From: Mesostigma viride
Lineage: Eukaryota > Streptophyta > Mesostigmatophyceae > Mesostigmatales > Mesostigmataceae
Direction: 5' to 3'
NCBI GenBank assembly: GCA_009746045.1
Contig: RPFO01000104.1
Span: forward strand, 742,576 to 806,575
DNA length: 64,000 bases
Shown: piece by piece, positions 18,785 to 29,704 of the stretch
How positions within the stretch are numbered: the first letter of the stretch is position 1
Layout: each line of letters begins with the position of its first letter
Made by a program: the position numbers and the translations under genes
Notes under the pieces: generated by a model
The model's database searches: none
Seen by the model: the letters and a program-made list of their open reading frames with translations, nothing else
What the model was told of the DNA's origin: nothing

Positions 18785-21700
18785 ATGGACAGGTTAGACG
18801 ACCTTGTAGCCCGCGCCTACTCGGACGGGTTGTCTCTGGAACGAAACCTGCACACTCGACGACCTTCTAGAAAGCTCGGAGACCTTCTAGAACTATTCTC
18901 TCTTGGAGTGTCGTTCAATCCGTACGTGGCCAAGGTCTTGCACGGCAGCGGGTACTACGGCGGGGCGGAATCTGACAACGCCTACCCCGTGGCCATGTCC
19001 TTGTCCGACACGTCAAGCGATCCGTACGGTCCCGTACCCGAACCTTCTTCGCCGGCCGCGGCCTCCGAAGACGCGCCACCCGAAGAGACGTCCGACGAAC
19101 ACGACACGAATCCGATCGGCGGCGACGACACGTCCACACCCCCTCCTACGACGGACCCTCCCACTACCCCATCCAAGACCCCGGGGGGGCGGACCCACTC
19201 GTAACCGGCTTCGGCGTATCCGCTCCGAATTCATCCAAGGACGAGGAAACCCCGAAAGAAGAAACCACAGGGGGCGAGCCGGTCGCCGTATCCGAACCCG
19301 TCGTACCCGCTCCTCCCTCCGTCGACGCCGAGGGACACCCGAAATCACAAACAGTCGCGACCCCGGGTGGTAAGATGGTCGCATTTTCGGACGAACCGAA
19401 ATCCTCGGACGAAACAGGGAATTTGATAGCCCCTCTGGATTCCGCGTTTGTACACGATGCAGTCAAGAACCCCGAGGATACGCCGAGTGTGCCGGAACCC
19501 GCTACAAACCACTCGTATTCCGATCTCATCCACCCCATCCTTCCGTCGGACGGCGCCTCCCCGATCCTTCCCGCCGCGAGTTCGGAGCCCCTCCCTGTCA
19601 AGAAGAACGAGGTTCCTGTCGAACGGAAGTTCGAAGACGACGTCGATCTCTGGGTATCAAAAGGCGAAACGGAGTTGGAGTCGTTACATCAACGGATGGA
19701 AAACGCTCTGGACGAACTCGAACGCAAATACATGGAAAAGATTTCGGACAAAGAAAACTCCCGACTGACGGCAGAAGGAAAAGCCGCGGCAGCCATCGAG
19801 TTCATTCGCAGTTCGCAGAGGGATTTGACGTGGGGTGTCGAATCCGCGAAGGAGATGTTTCCATTCCTCGTCGATAAGTTCGAAGCGACCGCCACACAAA
19901 TCAAGCGCCTATCGGAAGACGGATTATCGCGTGTACGGAACGCGTTTCTCGAGAGGTTTGATGACAAATTCGACTCGAAAAATTACGACGCGGAAACCGA
20001 AAAACGGGTTCAGGAGAAATATAAAACCATGCAGGCATATCTGAAAAAGCGGATCAAGAACGAGATCGAGGAGACATCAGAAAACGCTGGTTCGGGAGCC
20101 ATATTGTCGTCCGCCAAGTCGTACTACGAGAAGACCGGCGTCGATCTGCGAAAACTAATGGAGAAGAGAGTGGAAGCTCTGAAACGATTGGCGGAGGATG
20201 ACCGCTTCTCGGCTGACGCGGCCCGCCAAAAAGTACGGGCGCAGCTCGAAAGGGACCTGAATTTCTTAAACCCGCCCGCCACCTCTGATGCAAAACCGAA
20301 AAGCGATGTCGTACCGCATGAGCAAACCGTCGTCGATGCGCCACCGTCTGATGCAAAACCGCCTCCGCCTCCGCCTCCTCTTCAGAACCAGAAACCGCCT
20401 TCGGCTCCTCCGAAGCCTCCGCCACCGAGACCCTCTTTGAAACCTATGGCACCGGGAGCTCCTCCGGTTCCTCCTTCGCAAGCAGTAACGAAACAAACGA
20501 CCGACCGCTTTGGGATAATTAGACAAGGTACAAGGGTCGTCGGCGGCCCGGACATCGCCTGGCTGATGGATGCCGTCAACAACATGACCAAAGAGCAACT
20601 CGAAGACATCCGATGGGACATATACAGCAACTTACCTCCCCATCTCAAGTTGACCGACGAAGAGTGGGATGTCTATTGGGCGACCAAGAACAAACCGAAG
20701 AAAGACACAAGCGAAGTCCAAAACTCACTCAAGTCGGACGTTGAGACGAAGCAACGAACGCAGTCCGATCTCGAACGCTATGAACGAGCGGCATCGGGAG
20801 ATCTGACCGCGCTAAACCCGAGCGAGAAACTGAAGAAAGAAGAATCAATCAATATAGGCCTGAACCTTCTATCGATCGCCAAACACTCGCCTCATAAATA
20901 CCTCGACATGACCAAAACAATCGATCAAGCTAAGACAGAGCGCCTGGAGATTCTGCCATACAACGTGATATACAAACAAACCCTCGCACACCTCAAAGAC
21001 ATGGAAGGGTTGAACTACGCGGTCGACAAACTCGATCGCACTACGAAAAGCATCGAAGAGGGCAGCGAGTACACAGACATCTTTCTGACTCCCGAATCGA
21101 TGCTGGGTATCGCGAGTGCCCTGAAAGACGTGTTTAAAGACAAAAACAGCCGCGAAAAACCTTCGAATTTGATTAACCAAGACAACAGTAAAAACCTCGA
21201 GCTCGCTCTAACCGGCATAAGGAACGAGCAGGTAAAGCGACCGGAAATGCGCACAAAGATGTGGACGAAAATCCCCCCCCAAAACTCTCCAAAGACGAGT
21301 ATGAAAAAATCAAACAAAATGTGGAGAAGGAGATTACGATTGCCGCCATCCGGAAGCAGGCGTTGGAAAATGATGGGATCGTCAAAATCGAAGGAGAAGA
21401 TGTGAAAGTGTTTCAAGATCCCCTGATTCTCCAACGCGCTACAGAGTTGTTCAAACAGACACCCGCGGCACCCCAACCGACCGAGTCAGGCGGAGGGAAT
21501 GGGCCTCCCAGGGTCCCCCCACCTCCCCCCCGGCCAAAAAACAGTACCTCCCCCACCTCCCCGGTCTACCCCCCCCCTACCAGCACTGACAAAACAGCCA
21601 GTTCACCGGGCCAGATCCAAGCACCTCCCCCCCCTCCCCCTCCTCCCCCCAGGCTTGTCAAGACGCCCCCCACCCAACCCGTCACTGACAAATCCCCGGC

Positions 21701-23694
21701 TAAATCCGCGTCCGAAATCCCCGTAGCCCCCCCCCTCCGGATACCGTTCCTCCATCGCCTTTATTAGGGGAGGGGGGAGCGCTACAGAACCCGCCGCGAA
21801 ACCTTCGGAAAAGGAGGCATCGACAGCCAGACGCAAGCCAAAAACGGAGGCACAGTGGGAAGAAACTAAAAAGAAACAAGACAAACGAGCTATCGAGAAC
21901 ATGTTAACTTCTGCGCGCCAAGCCCTGGTTGAACAGGAAGTCCATGCCCAAGTCGCAAAGCTTATCAAAGAGAGAGGAGGAGACGCGTCCGACGTGCCAG
22001 AGGTTTATAAGAACATCGAGATTCCCACGACACGCGCCGACGTCAAGGATGACATTCGGAAGCAGACGGAAGCGTACCAGAAACGAAAAGCCGAAGAGGA
22101 TGAAAAGATTAGGAAGGAAGCCGAGCTAGTGCGCAAGGAGCAAGAGAAGGCCAATGTCGCAGAAAAGGATGAAAAGAGCGCCACCGGTTTCCAAAAAATC
22201 TCCCTACAGCCAAGACAGAGCTTCGAGGTCGGCGAAGAGGTCGATCAGCCTAACGAGACAGCCAGAAAAATAGAACAAATGATACGCGAGGGCAAGTTCG
22301 GCGAGTCCTCAGACCTCAGGCTGCGTTTGATCCGCGGAGACGGACAAACCTTTTACGAGAACCAGGTGGTTCCCGAAGATGTGCGTCTTATGCCTTGGAA
22401 CATTGCAAGACTCGCCCGTGCGGTAGGCACGGAAGCGGAACCGTTCCAAAAATTTGTAAATACAAATATCGCCTATAGCACGAAAGACCCCAAGGTCGCA
22501 TCCCACATGAACATCAACAGAGTGGGCAGGGATGCCATGAGATTGTATAACAACGCCGACGCCCACATCCCCGTACAGCGCGCGGTGCGCCGAAAACCGA
22601 TGCCCCTGTACGTTTCTGCCCGCGGAAAGGCGTATGTCGTATGCCCGCACGCAGACGACACGGTCACGGTTCTGGATATAAACAAAAGATGCGAGTTGTT
22701 GGCGAGGTACAACGCGAGCGGCCGGGATATCTCGCCTGGATTGGACAAGTCTCACGCGGACCGGACAGGGGGTGTACTGATCAAGATCGGCCCTTCCAGG
22801 TTCGCGTATGTCGGCGCCAAGACGTACGAGTTCGCGACGATCGGCCACCGCGATATCATCGACTTCTTCGCGGACGGAGGTCGCACTCCGCTCGCCGTCG
22901 ACGAGGGCGGCACCGCGTACGACCTAAAAGACCTTCGCGCGTTCGACGTCCGTACGCTTGGTACCGCGGGTCGCGACGAGTATGTGCGGATGTACTCGGA
23001 GAGGCGCGCGGAAATTCCGGGTGTACGCTTTAATGGTACTGATATGAAGGGGGACTCGGGTTCGTCGTACGGAATGCTGAACACGACGCGAAAGGATATA
23101 CCGATCACGAACAGGGAGCACTTTGCCAAACAGTTCGTCCCGGTCCCGAACAGCGGCGGAGGCGACTGCTTCTACCTCGCGCTGGCTCAGGCGGATCATC
23201 TTATCAAAACCGGTCGCTCCATCCCGGACGACGATGCGCGCGAAGTCGCGCGAAAAATGCGCCGTACGATCGTGGACGGGTTTCCGCCGGAAGTGGAGGA
23301 GTACGTGGTTCAGCAGGAACGGTGGCAGAACGGGGACGCGCGCGAGCCGGCGGGCGAGATCTTGAGACGTTACCGATCCGCGCAGTCCCGCGAGGGGGAG
23401 TTCGCCGAGAGGCCCGAGATCCTAGCCGCCGCGGCCCTGTTGCGAAGACCGATCGTGGTTCATCGCGTGACGCCCGGGACGACGGTTGAGCACAGGGAGA
23501 CGTTCGGGGGAGGCTCGCCTCCGGCGATCCATCTGATGTTCACGGGCCGAGCCGACAACGGGCATTTCCAGGCGCTTCGACGCGTGTCTCACGCCGCACG
23601 GTCCGCTTCCGTGTCCATGTTGGGCGAGGAAGGGGCGTACGAGGACGACGAGGGCGACATGGAGTACGGGGCGGAAGATGGCGAATCTTTTTGA
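18785..23694 (+). CDS. Giant OTU-family cysteine protease (deubiquitinase-like), four suspected homopolymer errors
   Basis: About 1,637 residues if one base is added at each of four runs: G7 at 19,183, C8 at 21,273, C9 at 21,727 and a G run near 21,771. The gene then has an exact codon count. The N-terminus (MDRLDDLVARAYSDGLSLER) leads into acidic and Pro/Thr-rich spacers, a long helical region (19,600-20,280), proline tracts and a second helical region (20,550-21,260). The C-terminal OTU domain has VPNSGGGDCFYLAL near 23,145 (Asp and catalytic Cys) and GHFQAL near 23,563 (catalytic His). OTU enzymes cleave ubiquitin chains. Viral versions are often fused to large virion or replication proteins and could counter host ubiquitin defences. 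Proline runs may be interaction or spacer regions. Confidence 0.75.
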
Positions 23695-23738
23695 CATCGC
23701 TCATCGTAATAATTCTGGTTGATACGGATATGCGACAC

Positions 23739-24404
23739 ATGAAGTGCGTCCGAAAGACGAAGACGGGCCGACATTGCAACAACGCGGCGAGGAAGGGGAT
23801 GAAAACGTGTCATTGTCACGGCGCGGCTCAACGTAAACCCCGCCGCAAACACCACCGCGCGCGCGCCCCTGGCGTAGACGGCGAGTCCGCACCAAAACGC
23901 ATGCGCATCCACCTTCCGACCTTGGACGAAGTAAGGGCTGAAATAGCCCGAGACATTGCACAAAAGGAAGCGCAGAAGCCTAAGTCCCCATTCGACTTGA
24001 ATGCTCTACCTAACGAAGCTCTCACGAACATCGTCAGCAGGTTGCCCCCATCGGACACGTCTAACCTCATGCAAGTGTCATCCAACATGGCAGAACGAGT
24101 TCCTAACTCCATGATGGACGCGGTAGACGCTCACGGATTCCAACAACTTCACGATGTAGTAAATGCGCGTAATAACGAACAAACCGCGTTACAAGAATTA
24201 AATGAAGCAAACGAACTTTGTAGACAAGAACCAACCCGTTGTAATTACAATCTTGCACGAGACAAGTTTATCGCGCATCAAAACGCCGAAGTTGAGTACC
24301 TCCGACTGAAAAAACTCGCACAAGATACAATCCAGAAGGCGAGAATCGCCGGGCGTATTTTGGAAGAGAGGGAAAGGTCCCTGCGCCCTAATGTCCGACC
24401 GTAG
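23739..24404 (+). CDS. CCCH-tagged F-box protein
   Basis: About 221 residues, started at the ATG that aligns with the relatives at 25,100 and 25,720. Residues 3-27 form the tag Cys3-x9-Cys13-x10-Cys24-x2-His27. A basic linker follows. Then comes an F-box-like segment LNALPNEALTNIVSRLPPSD, with a conserved-type Leu-Pro-x-Glu-x-Leu start, and a helical tail. F-box proteins hand substrates to SCF ubiquitin ligases. Many giant viruses encode them to redirect host proteolysis. It sits just after the OTU gene, so two ubiquitin-related genes are adjacent on one strand. Confidence 0.68.
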   Translation: MKCVRKTKTGRHCNNAARKGMKTCHCHGAAQRKPRRKHHRARAPGVDGESAPKRMRIHLPTLDEVRAEIARDIAQKEAQKPKSPFDLNALPNEALTNIVSRLPPSDTSNLMQVSSNMAERVPNSMMDAVDAHGFQQLHDVVNARNNEQTALQELNEANELCRQEPTRCNYNLARDKFIAHQNAEVEYLRLKKLAQDTIQKARIAGRILEERERSLRPNVRP

Positions 24405-24496
24405 TTTTCGCGAGCGACTTTCGCTCCGGCCCAAGAATTTCCAGAGATAACTCGTTGCTATCACTTTCTGCACGGTTTGAGACAGGAGTCGACACG

Positions 24497-25018
24497 TCAG
24501 ACCATCTCCGCGCGTCGAGTGATCAGCCCGTCCTTGTACACGTGCGTCCCGGTGCACACCTCTTCCGCCGCGCAAACCTTTTCGCGGTTCTGGCGGTCGA
24601 AAAGGTAGCATCGGTAGCTCACGAAGAACGCCCCCTTGGGAATCTCCGGGTCTAAGTATACCCGCAGGCCCGTAAACGTGCGCGGCTGGAGACACGGGAC
24701 GATCGTCAAGCCCTCCGCGTCGAACTCCTCGTCCCCTATGACGACGCGGATCTTCGCGTCGCTCCTTATTTCCTGGACCACGTCACATACCGGCCACTTG
24801 GGAGGACAATACACGAACCACCCGGACTCGTGGTCTATCTCGAACGCGTCCAGGTAATTCACGACGTAGCGCGTCTCGGGCTCGAACGCGACACACTCGG
24901 TCCACCCCTCCCCCACCTCGGCGCGGGGGGGCGTTTCGATGACGCGGACGGCGTCCTCGTGGAAGTGAGGACCCAGTTCGTACACGGGCAGACTGTCGAT
25001 GAACTCCTCGATGTCCAT
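24497..25018 (-). CDS. Hypothetical acidic protein
   Basis: 173 residues from ATG (MDIEEFIDSLPVYELGPH). Beta-rich, with several Cys (VPCLQPRTF, FVSYRCYLFD, KVCAAEEVCTGTH). No metal motif is clear and no family is recognised. It is divergent from the CCHH-type gene at 25,100 across an 81-base gap. Confidence 0.5.
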   Translation of the reverse strand: MDIEEFIDSLPVYELGPHFHEDAVRVIETPPRAEVGEGWTECVAFEPETRYVVNYLDAFEIDHESGWFVYCPPKWPVCDVVQEIRSDAKIRVVIGDEEFDAEGLTIVPCLQPRTFTGLRVYLDPEIPKGAFFVSYRCYLFDRQNREKVCAAEEVCTGTHVYKDGLITRRAEMV

Positions 25019-25099
25019 GTCGTCCCTTCCTCTCTTCGAAAATCGGCGGCCCTCCGCGAACGAGCGTCAAAATTTCTTGCGCGTTTAGTATGATCACGG

Positions 25100-25684
25100 A
25101 TGAAGTGCGGCAAGATCACGAGCACGACGCGCAAGAGGTGCGAGAACGCGGTTTCGACGAGAGGCGGCTGCCACTTGCACAGGACAGGACAAAGTACGAA
25201 ACGAAGGCCGAGGGGTCACCGCGCGAGAGAATGCCTCGCGTGGCGTAAAGATCCCACGTTCGAAGATCTACGAAATGCCGAAGAATACGCGCTAATGCTG
25301 GCGAATAACGCAAATATCACAAAACTCCAACAATCGAATAATGAAGCCTTGTCATCTGGACTTCCTGGATTCCGCGACGGAATTTTAGAACGCAGGAAGG
25401 ACATGTTCAATATTCAGCGGGAACGAGAGGGTAACAACATTCGAAAAGCCTTGTTGAATACGGAAGGCATCCGTGACTTTGTGTGGGACGGGCTGGGAGC
25501 GGACTCGCTGCCAACGCCGGAAGTATTGGGATCCTTCAAACCGATGGACCTTGACTTGGTGAACCCCCTCGACCTCGTAAATCACGAAGAGGTCGTCAAC
25601 CAGCGACGGGTGCGACGTCGGCGCGGATCTCACGGCGCGCGTGCCAAGACGACGCGCGGCGGCCGTGGCAAGAGGAGATCCTGA
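25100..25684 (+). CDS. CCCH-tagged protein of unknown function
   Basis: 194 residues. The N-terminal tag is Cys3-x10-Cys14-x9-Cys24-x2-His27, followed by RTGQSTKRRPRGH. The middle is helical (LRNAEEYALMLANNANI) and the tail is strongly basic (RRGSHGARAKTTRGGRGK). The tag is shared with 23,739, 25,720 and 29,705-30,646. It probably binds one zinc; the basic ends suggest nucleic-acid binding. Confidence 0.55.
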   Translation: MKCGKITSTTRKRCENAVSTRGGCHLHRTGQSTKRRPRGHRARECLAWRKDPTFEDLRNAEEYALMLANNANITKLQQSNNEALSSGLPGFRDGILERRKDMFNIQREREGNNIRKALLNTEGIRDFVWDGLGADSLPTPEVLGSFKPMDLDLVNPLDLVNHEEVVNQRRVRRRRGSHGARAKTTRGGRGKRRS

Positions 25685-25719
25685 CCGGTATTTTCGAAGC
25701 GAATTGTGTAAGCGCGGCA

Positions 25720-26235
25720 ATGAAGTGCGGAAAGAAGACGGCGAAAGGCGGGAAATGCGCGATCGACGTGAAGAAGGGGAGCGAGTGTCGGTTTCACGGG
25801 AAACCGAAACACCGCGGGGGAAGCGCGAAGACGAAACGGCGGCGCGTTCTTCGACACGTGGCGCGGGCACGTGGAGACAGCAAGGACTCTGCACAAACAT
25901 CTTCCCGCCGAACTCGCGCGAATATATCGTTAAACGAACTCTCCGCCGACTCTTTACGAACAGTCCCTTTGTCGGCAACCCAGCAGGGCCCTGTGGGGGC
26001 GGTTGATTTCATCCCTGAACCTCCTGGGCAAATACAACCTCCTCAAGCTTCGGCGGGGCGCTCGTCGAGCGCTCGACGACGATCCGTCCAGCGCGGGAAC
26101 GGTCCGGACGGCGAGGCGACCGTCCCTATTCACCATTTGAACAGGCCGCCGAGGAGCGGAGGGTTCTATCCGCGACCGAACGACCCGGATTTGGACGACA
26201 CCGCGACCTCTAGTTATACTCCCCTTCCCCAATAG
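25720..26235 (+). CDS. CCCH-tagged protein, low-complexity tail
   Basis: 171 residues. The tag is Cys3-x9-Cys13-x9-Cys23-x2-His26 (MKCGKKTAKGGKC...CRFH). The remainder is Arg/Ser/Pro-rich and probably disordered. It starts 35 bases after its paralogue, consistent with local duplication followed by replacement of the C-terminal part. Confidence 0.5.
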   Translation: MKCGKKTAKGGKCAIDVKKGSECRFHGKPKHRGGSAKTKRRRVLRHVARARGDSKDSAQTSSRRTRANISLNELSADSLRTVPLSATQQGPVGAVDFIPEPPGQIQPPQASAGRSSSARRRSVQRGNGPDGEATVPIHHLNRPPRSGGFYPRPNDPDLDDTATSSYTPLPQ

Positions 26236-26357
26236 GCGTTTTTCAATTAATATCGCGAGGTATAAACAAGTGAGCCATCGCGAAACGGCGTTGACGTGGC
26301 GTTTCGAGTCGCTATCGTTTTGAAAATTAGTCACCGTTTCATGTATCGTATCTCATC

Positions 26358-27286
26358 ATGGCGTCCGTGCAGCCGGCGCCATCGTTCTTTGCCACCTGTT
26401 TCGGTTCCGTCTTCAAATTATTGGACCTGTTCGTCCTCCCCATGTTGTTTACCTTATTATCCGCCTCCGTGAACAACGCTAAAGTATCGATAGCCGTCTC
26501 GCTTCTCTCGTTCGCGATCTTCGTGATCACGTTTTTTCCAAGCTTCGTTCGCGCCGGCTTTTTCAAAGGTAGTCTCGCCTTCGCGGTCGTCTTCTGTGTC
26601 AAGTACCTGGTCGGCATCGCTTACATGATGGCATATGCTTCTTTTGGTGTTTCAAAAGACGTGAAAACGTACATGTCGATGAAAACAGAGGGGCCAGCGG
26701 GGGATCTGAAACACAAGCGGAAACGGACGAAGAGAAGAAGGAGAGGCTTTCAAAGGAAGAAAAATACGCCGTAGCGGTGATGGCAGCGGAGAGAGTTGCT
26801 AAAGACATCGCGATCAGCTCGAATTTCCTGTTGCAAATCCTCGATTTGTTTACGATGGCCCTTGACGCCCATGGCGTCACCGGACCAAGAAGGGCGTTCG
26901 ATAAGTCGATGAACGCATGGGCCGAAAGAAGCGTGTCTTCATCACCTGGATTTATATTACTTGACCCGAACCAGAGCGCTAAATGTAAGATAAGGGCGAT
27001 TATGACGTACGGAGAGGCTCCTTGCGACACGTCTAAATCGAGAGGATGGGCTGCTCAATGGGACGCATTATTGGATAACAAGATGAGCGCTGGCTGCAAG
27101 GCGCGTCAGATATTCACACTCGGAATCAGCAAATGCAAAGATCAACCAAGGACGTTTACGCAAGAAGAGGAACAGCCGATCGCCGTTGAACGCTTTTCTA
27201 ACGCCAAGATCGAATCCGCCACACACAAAGAAGAAGCCAGAGATCCGGGTCTGCGGTTGATGAACGAAGAGAGGTTCAAGTACTGA
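26358..27286 (+). CDS. Membrane protein with soluble C-terminal domain, one suspected frameshift
   Basis: It starts MASVQPAPSFFATCFGSVF. Three or four hydrophobic segments fill the first 105 residues. One missing base near the G4/G5 runs at about 26,690-26,705 moves the frame into a charged helix (EEKKERLSKEEKYAVAV) and a Cys-containing C-terminal domain ending at 27,286. One extra base gives exactly 310 codons. No family recognised. Confidence 0.5.
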
Positions 27287-27544
27287 CAAGCCGTACTCAG
27301 ATAACGGAAACGCTTGACGCCCGGCGGCCCGCTGGCGCGGCGTCAGTAGTGCCGTACGAGTCCCGCGCCGCGCCACTCGAGTCGGTCCAGTCCCGCGCCG
27401 CGCCACTCGGGTCCGTCCGTACCTCGGAATATTCCTCGAATATGCCCTGCCCCTTCGAGGCCGCCTTCGAGTGTAAAAGGTGCTGCCTTCGCCCAAACAG
27501 CCATCTCCTCACCCAAACCACTAGCAAAAACACGAAAACAAGCC

Positions 27545-27553
27545 GCCATAGCC
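27545..27553 (+). promoter_or_regulatory. GCCATAGCC start-site motif, copy 1
   Basis: Perfect GCCATAGCC ends one base before the ATG at 27,554. This is the first of a series of such motifs at gene starts in the 27.5-45.2 kb region. Confidence 0.5.
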
Positions 27554-28224
27554 ATGGCCATCGACAAACTCGAAGCCCTCCGCGAACGAGAGTTCGTGTG
27601 GCTGAAAAGCGCGACGATTTCTCAGTTCCGCAAAGAGGTGGCGCGAAAGGAACGGCCCGTCTCTCCCTCGTTACAAGAGGAAAGCGAACTCGCCTACGAA
27701 GGCCGCCCCAAGATGTGGGTTTTTCGAGAGACGCGGTCCCACAACGTGAAGCGAGGCCTGAGCGTTTACGCAGACTCCCTGGCTATGTACAACGATCCGC
27801 CAGCACTCCCCCGAACGATGAGCGGTGGCCCCGCTTCATTCCGTGGTCCGCGGAGCCCAAAAGGGGCGACGAACGGCGCGTCTATCTCCCGGACAGGAGC
27901 CTGATGGACACGAACGTGGGGGAATACAAGGCCCAGTGCTGGGCCCTTTTACAACGAAGCACGCAGCACGAGGAGCTGATGGGATTCTTCCAAACCTCGT
28001 ACGAGAGGGGCATTCCTTGGCGCAACCCCTCTCGCTCGCAGGAAGACCAGCGTTTCCTGCTGGGGGAGAACCGGCCCATTCGCGTTTTCAAGGCCGGCCC
28101 TCGCGACTGCTTGATGATGCACGCTTTCATGGCCGTGCCGGAGAGCCAGAAAGAGCTCGCCTACTCCCTTTTGGTGGATGGATACACCCCTTTGCCCGTG
28201 GCCAAACGTGCCCGCCTAACTTGA
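27554..28224 (+). CDS. Hypothetical protein, one suspected frameshift
   Basis: It starts MAIDKLEALREREFVWLKSA. The frame steps at a C5 run near 27,808 and continues as PNDERWPRFIPWSAEPK to RARLT at 28,224; one extra base gives 224 codons. Soluble, Arg/Pro-rich, with a possible fold around YKAQCWALLQRSTQHEELM. An AATAAA lies 23 bases after the stop (28,247). The GCCATAGCC motif links it to the zinc-ribbon gene set downstream. Family unknown. Confidence 0.5.
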
Positions 28225-28356
28225 ATGGTATTTTCCTATCAATTTATGAATAAAGGCGTTTTCATCCAATACACGACTCCAACATCTCATGCACTCGTAG
28301 ATAGGCCCGCGGCTCGTAGATACGGCGTAGTACAGCTGCAAAGTTCTCGCTAATGT

Positions 28357-28470
28357 CGAGAACTGGAAACTCCCAGGGGCATTGAGAGAGTGATGTTGCG
28401 TGGGAACGGCTGAAGAAGGATCATCCGGAAGTCGTGACATTCCGTCACGACTGGAAATTCCCAGGGGCAT
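28357..28470 (+). pseudogene. BRO-N domain fragments upstream of the intact gene
   Basis: Bases 28,401-28,467 translate to WERLKKDHPEVVTFRHDWKF, a close match to WERLKQTHPEVVTFCHNFKF in the intact BRO-N gene. A shorter piece at 28,357-28,380 repeats the NWKLPGA part. Neither has a start or a continuing frame. They look like remnants of earlier BRO copies or of unequal recombination. Confidence 0.6.
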
Positions 28471-28628
28471 GAGAAGTGATGTGTGCGTGTCTTGTAGTGA
28501 CACGTGGCACTCTTTTGATAGACCACGTCTCGTTTTGGAAGTGTTTGGTCGTTTCGTTCAGGTATAAGTACGAGAGGGTCGTTCCAAACACCGTGAAATG
28601 GTCTCTGTTTTTGTCATCTTCAGCGGCC

Positions 28629-29504
28629 ATGTCGTCGCGGGTGGCCGCGTCGGCCATTGTAAAGTACCTTACCCCGACCGACGGGTCAGAAGAATACCCA
28701 GCCTTCCATGGAAAAATCAGGGTAACGCCCGATGGGAGTATTTCGGTGTTCGACGCTGTTGGTGCGATCGGTGTATCCGAACCGCGAAAATACTGGGAGC
28801 GTCTCAAGCAGACCCATCCTGAGGTTGTGACATTTTGTCACAACTTCAAATTCCCCGGTCCCGGCCAGCGAGAGACGTCTGTGACCGACCGCCAGGGGCT
28901 GAGTCGCATCATGATGTTGCTCCCTGGCAAGCTTGCGGCCAAGTTTCGTGACAATGTGTCTATACTCCTTGAACGATACTTGAACGCGGATCGGACTCTG
29001 GCCGAGGACATCTTGAAGCGCGCGGACGCCAAGGATGGGACCGACACGGCGTTGTCTACTCTGCAGCAGAACAATCGCATCAAGAGTTGTCTTTCTACCC
29101 GCAATTTGAACGACGCCATCAAGGGTTACCTCGACACGCACAAGGGGAGCGGCCTGATGTATCCCAAAGTTCACGACACGAACAATCTGGCTGTGACTGG
29201 CAAGACTTCTAGCGAGCTTCGCGGGATCTACAATATTGGAGGGTCGGCACGTGACCTGCTGACCGAAGAGCAGAGTGCTGGAATGAACTACATACAGGTC
29301 ATCGAGGCCAAAAAAATAAGAGATTCTGGGGAAAGCCCACTCCTGGTTTCCAAGAGAGTCAGGGAAAGAATGGAACCCGTGTTCAAGGCAGACGGCCTGC
29401 ACGACGCACGCGCGGACAAGGACTGCATCCAGGAGAACGTCAAGGTCATGCGCCTCAACCAGCGTCTCACGCGCGAGTCCCGCACAGCGATCACAGTCAA
29501 TTAG
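28629..29504 (+). CDS. BRO-N domain protein
   Basis: 291 residues from the ATG at 28,629 (MSSRVAASAIVKYL). Residues about 20-125 carry a BRO-N-like pattern: ISVFDAVGAIGVSEPRKYW, HPEVVTF, KFPGPGQRETSVTDRQGL and LLPGKLAAKFR. BRO/ALI-type proteins of large DNA viruses bind DNA and modulate transcription or chromatin. The C-terminal half (SRNLNDAIKGYLDTHKGSGL-like and later SPLLVSKRVRERMEPVF) is a distinct domain often paired with such N-termini. Flanking fragments show local copy-number change. An intact single exon. Confidence 0.68.
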   Translation: MSSRVAASAIVKYLTPTDGSEEYPAFHGKIRVTPDGSISVFDAVGAIGVSEPRKYWERLKQTHPEVVTFCHNFKFPGPGQRETSVTDRQGLSRIMMLLPGKLAAKFRDNVSILLERYLNADRTLAEDILKRADAKDGTDTALSTLQQNNRIKSCLSTRNLNDAIKGYLDTHKGSGLMYPKVHDTNNLAVTGKTSSELRGIYNIGGSARDLLTEEQSAGMNYIQVIEAKKIRDSGESPLLVSKRVRERMEPVFKADGLHDARADKDCIQENVKVMRLNQRLTRESRTAITVN

Positions 29505-29548
29505 TCACACCTAACGACAGACTGACAAGTGGGCGCGCCTTCGAAAAG

Positions 29549-29605
29549 GCAGTGGTTAAAAACCGTAACCTCTGGAATTCCCCAGGTCCCGGGCAGCGAG
29601 AGGCC
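29549..29605 (+). pseudogene. BRO-N fragment downstream
   Basis: It reads VVKNRNLWNSPGPGQREA, aligning with the FKFPGPGQRET core of the intact gene. No frame extends beyond. Together with the upstream fragments it brackets the intact copy. Confidence 0.5.
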
Positions 29606-29657
29606 TTTTTGCTAGCTAGTGGGTCCACTCATTGAAGCACTTTATTATTCAATCATC

Positions 29658-29674
29658 AATAAAGGTCCTTTATT
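29658..29674. terminator. Back-to-back polyadenylation signals
   Basis: AATAAA at 29,658 on the plus strand and TTTATT at 29,669 (AATAAA on minus) lie between the convergent BRO-N and J-domain genes, forming a compact shared 3' region. Confidence 0.5.
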
Positions 29675-29704
29675 ACTCGTTTCAATCTCATCACCCTCGC
29701 ATAT

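Noticed and set aside
21261-21767. Separate gene starting at a GTG inside the OTU locus
   Set aside because: It is the continuation of the same protein after a C8 run; the start codon is artificial.
18785-23694. Programmed ribosomal frameshifting as the cause of the OTU gene breaks
   Set aside because: Four shifts at plain G/C runs, with the same pattern in unrelated genes, fit sequence error better than recoding signals.
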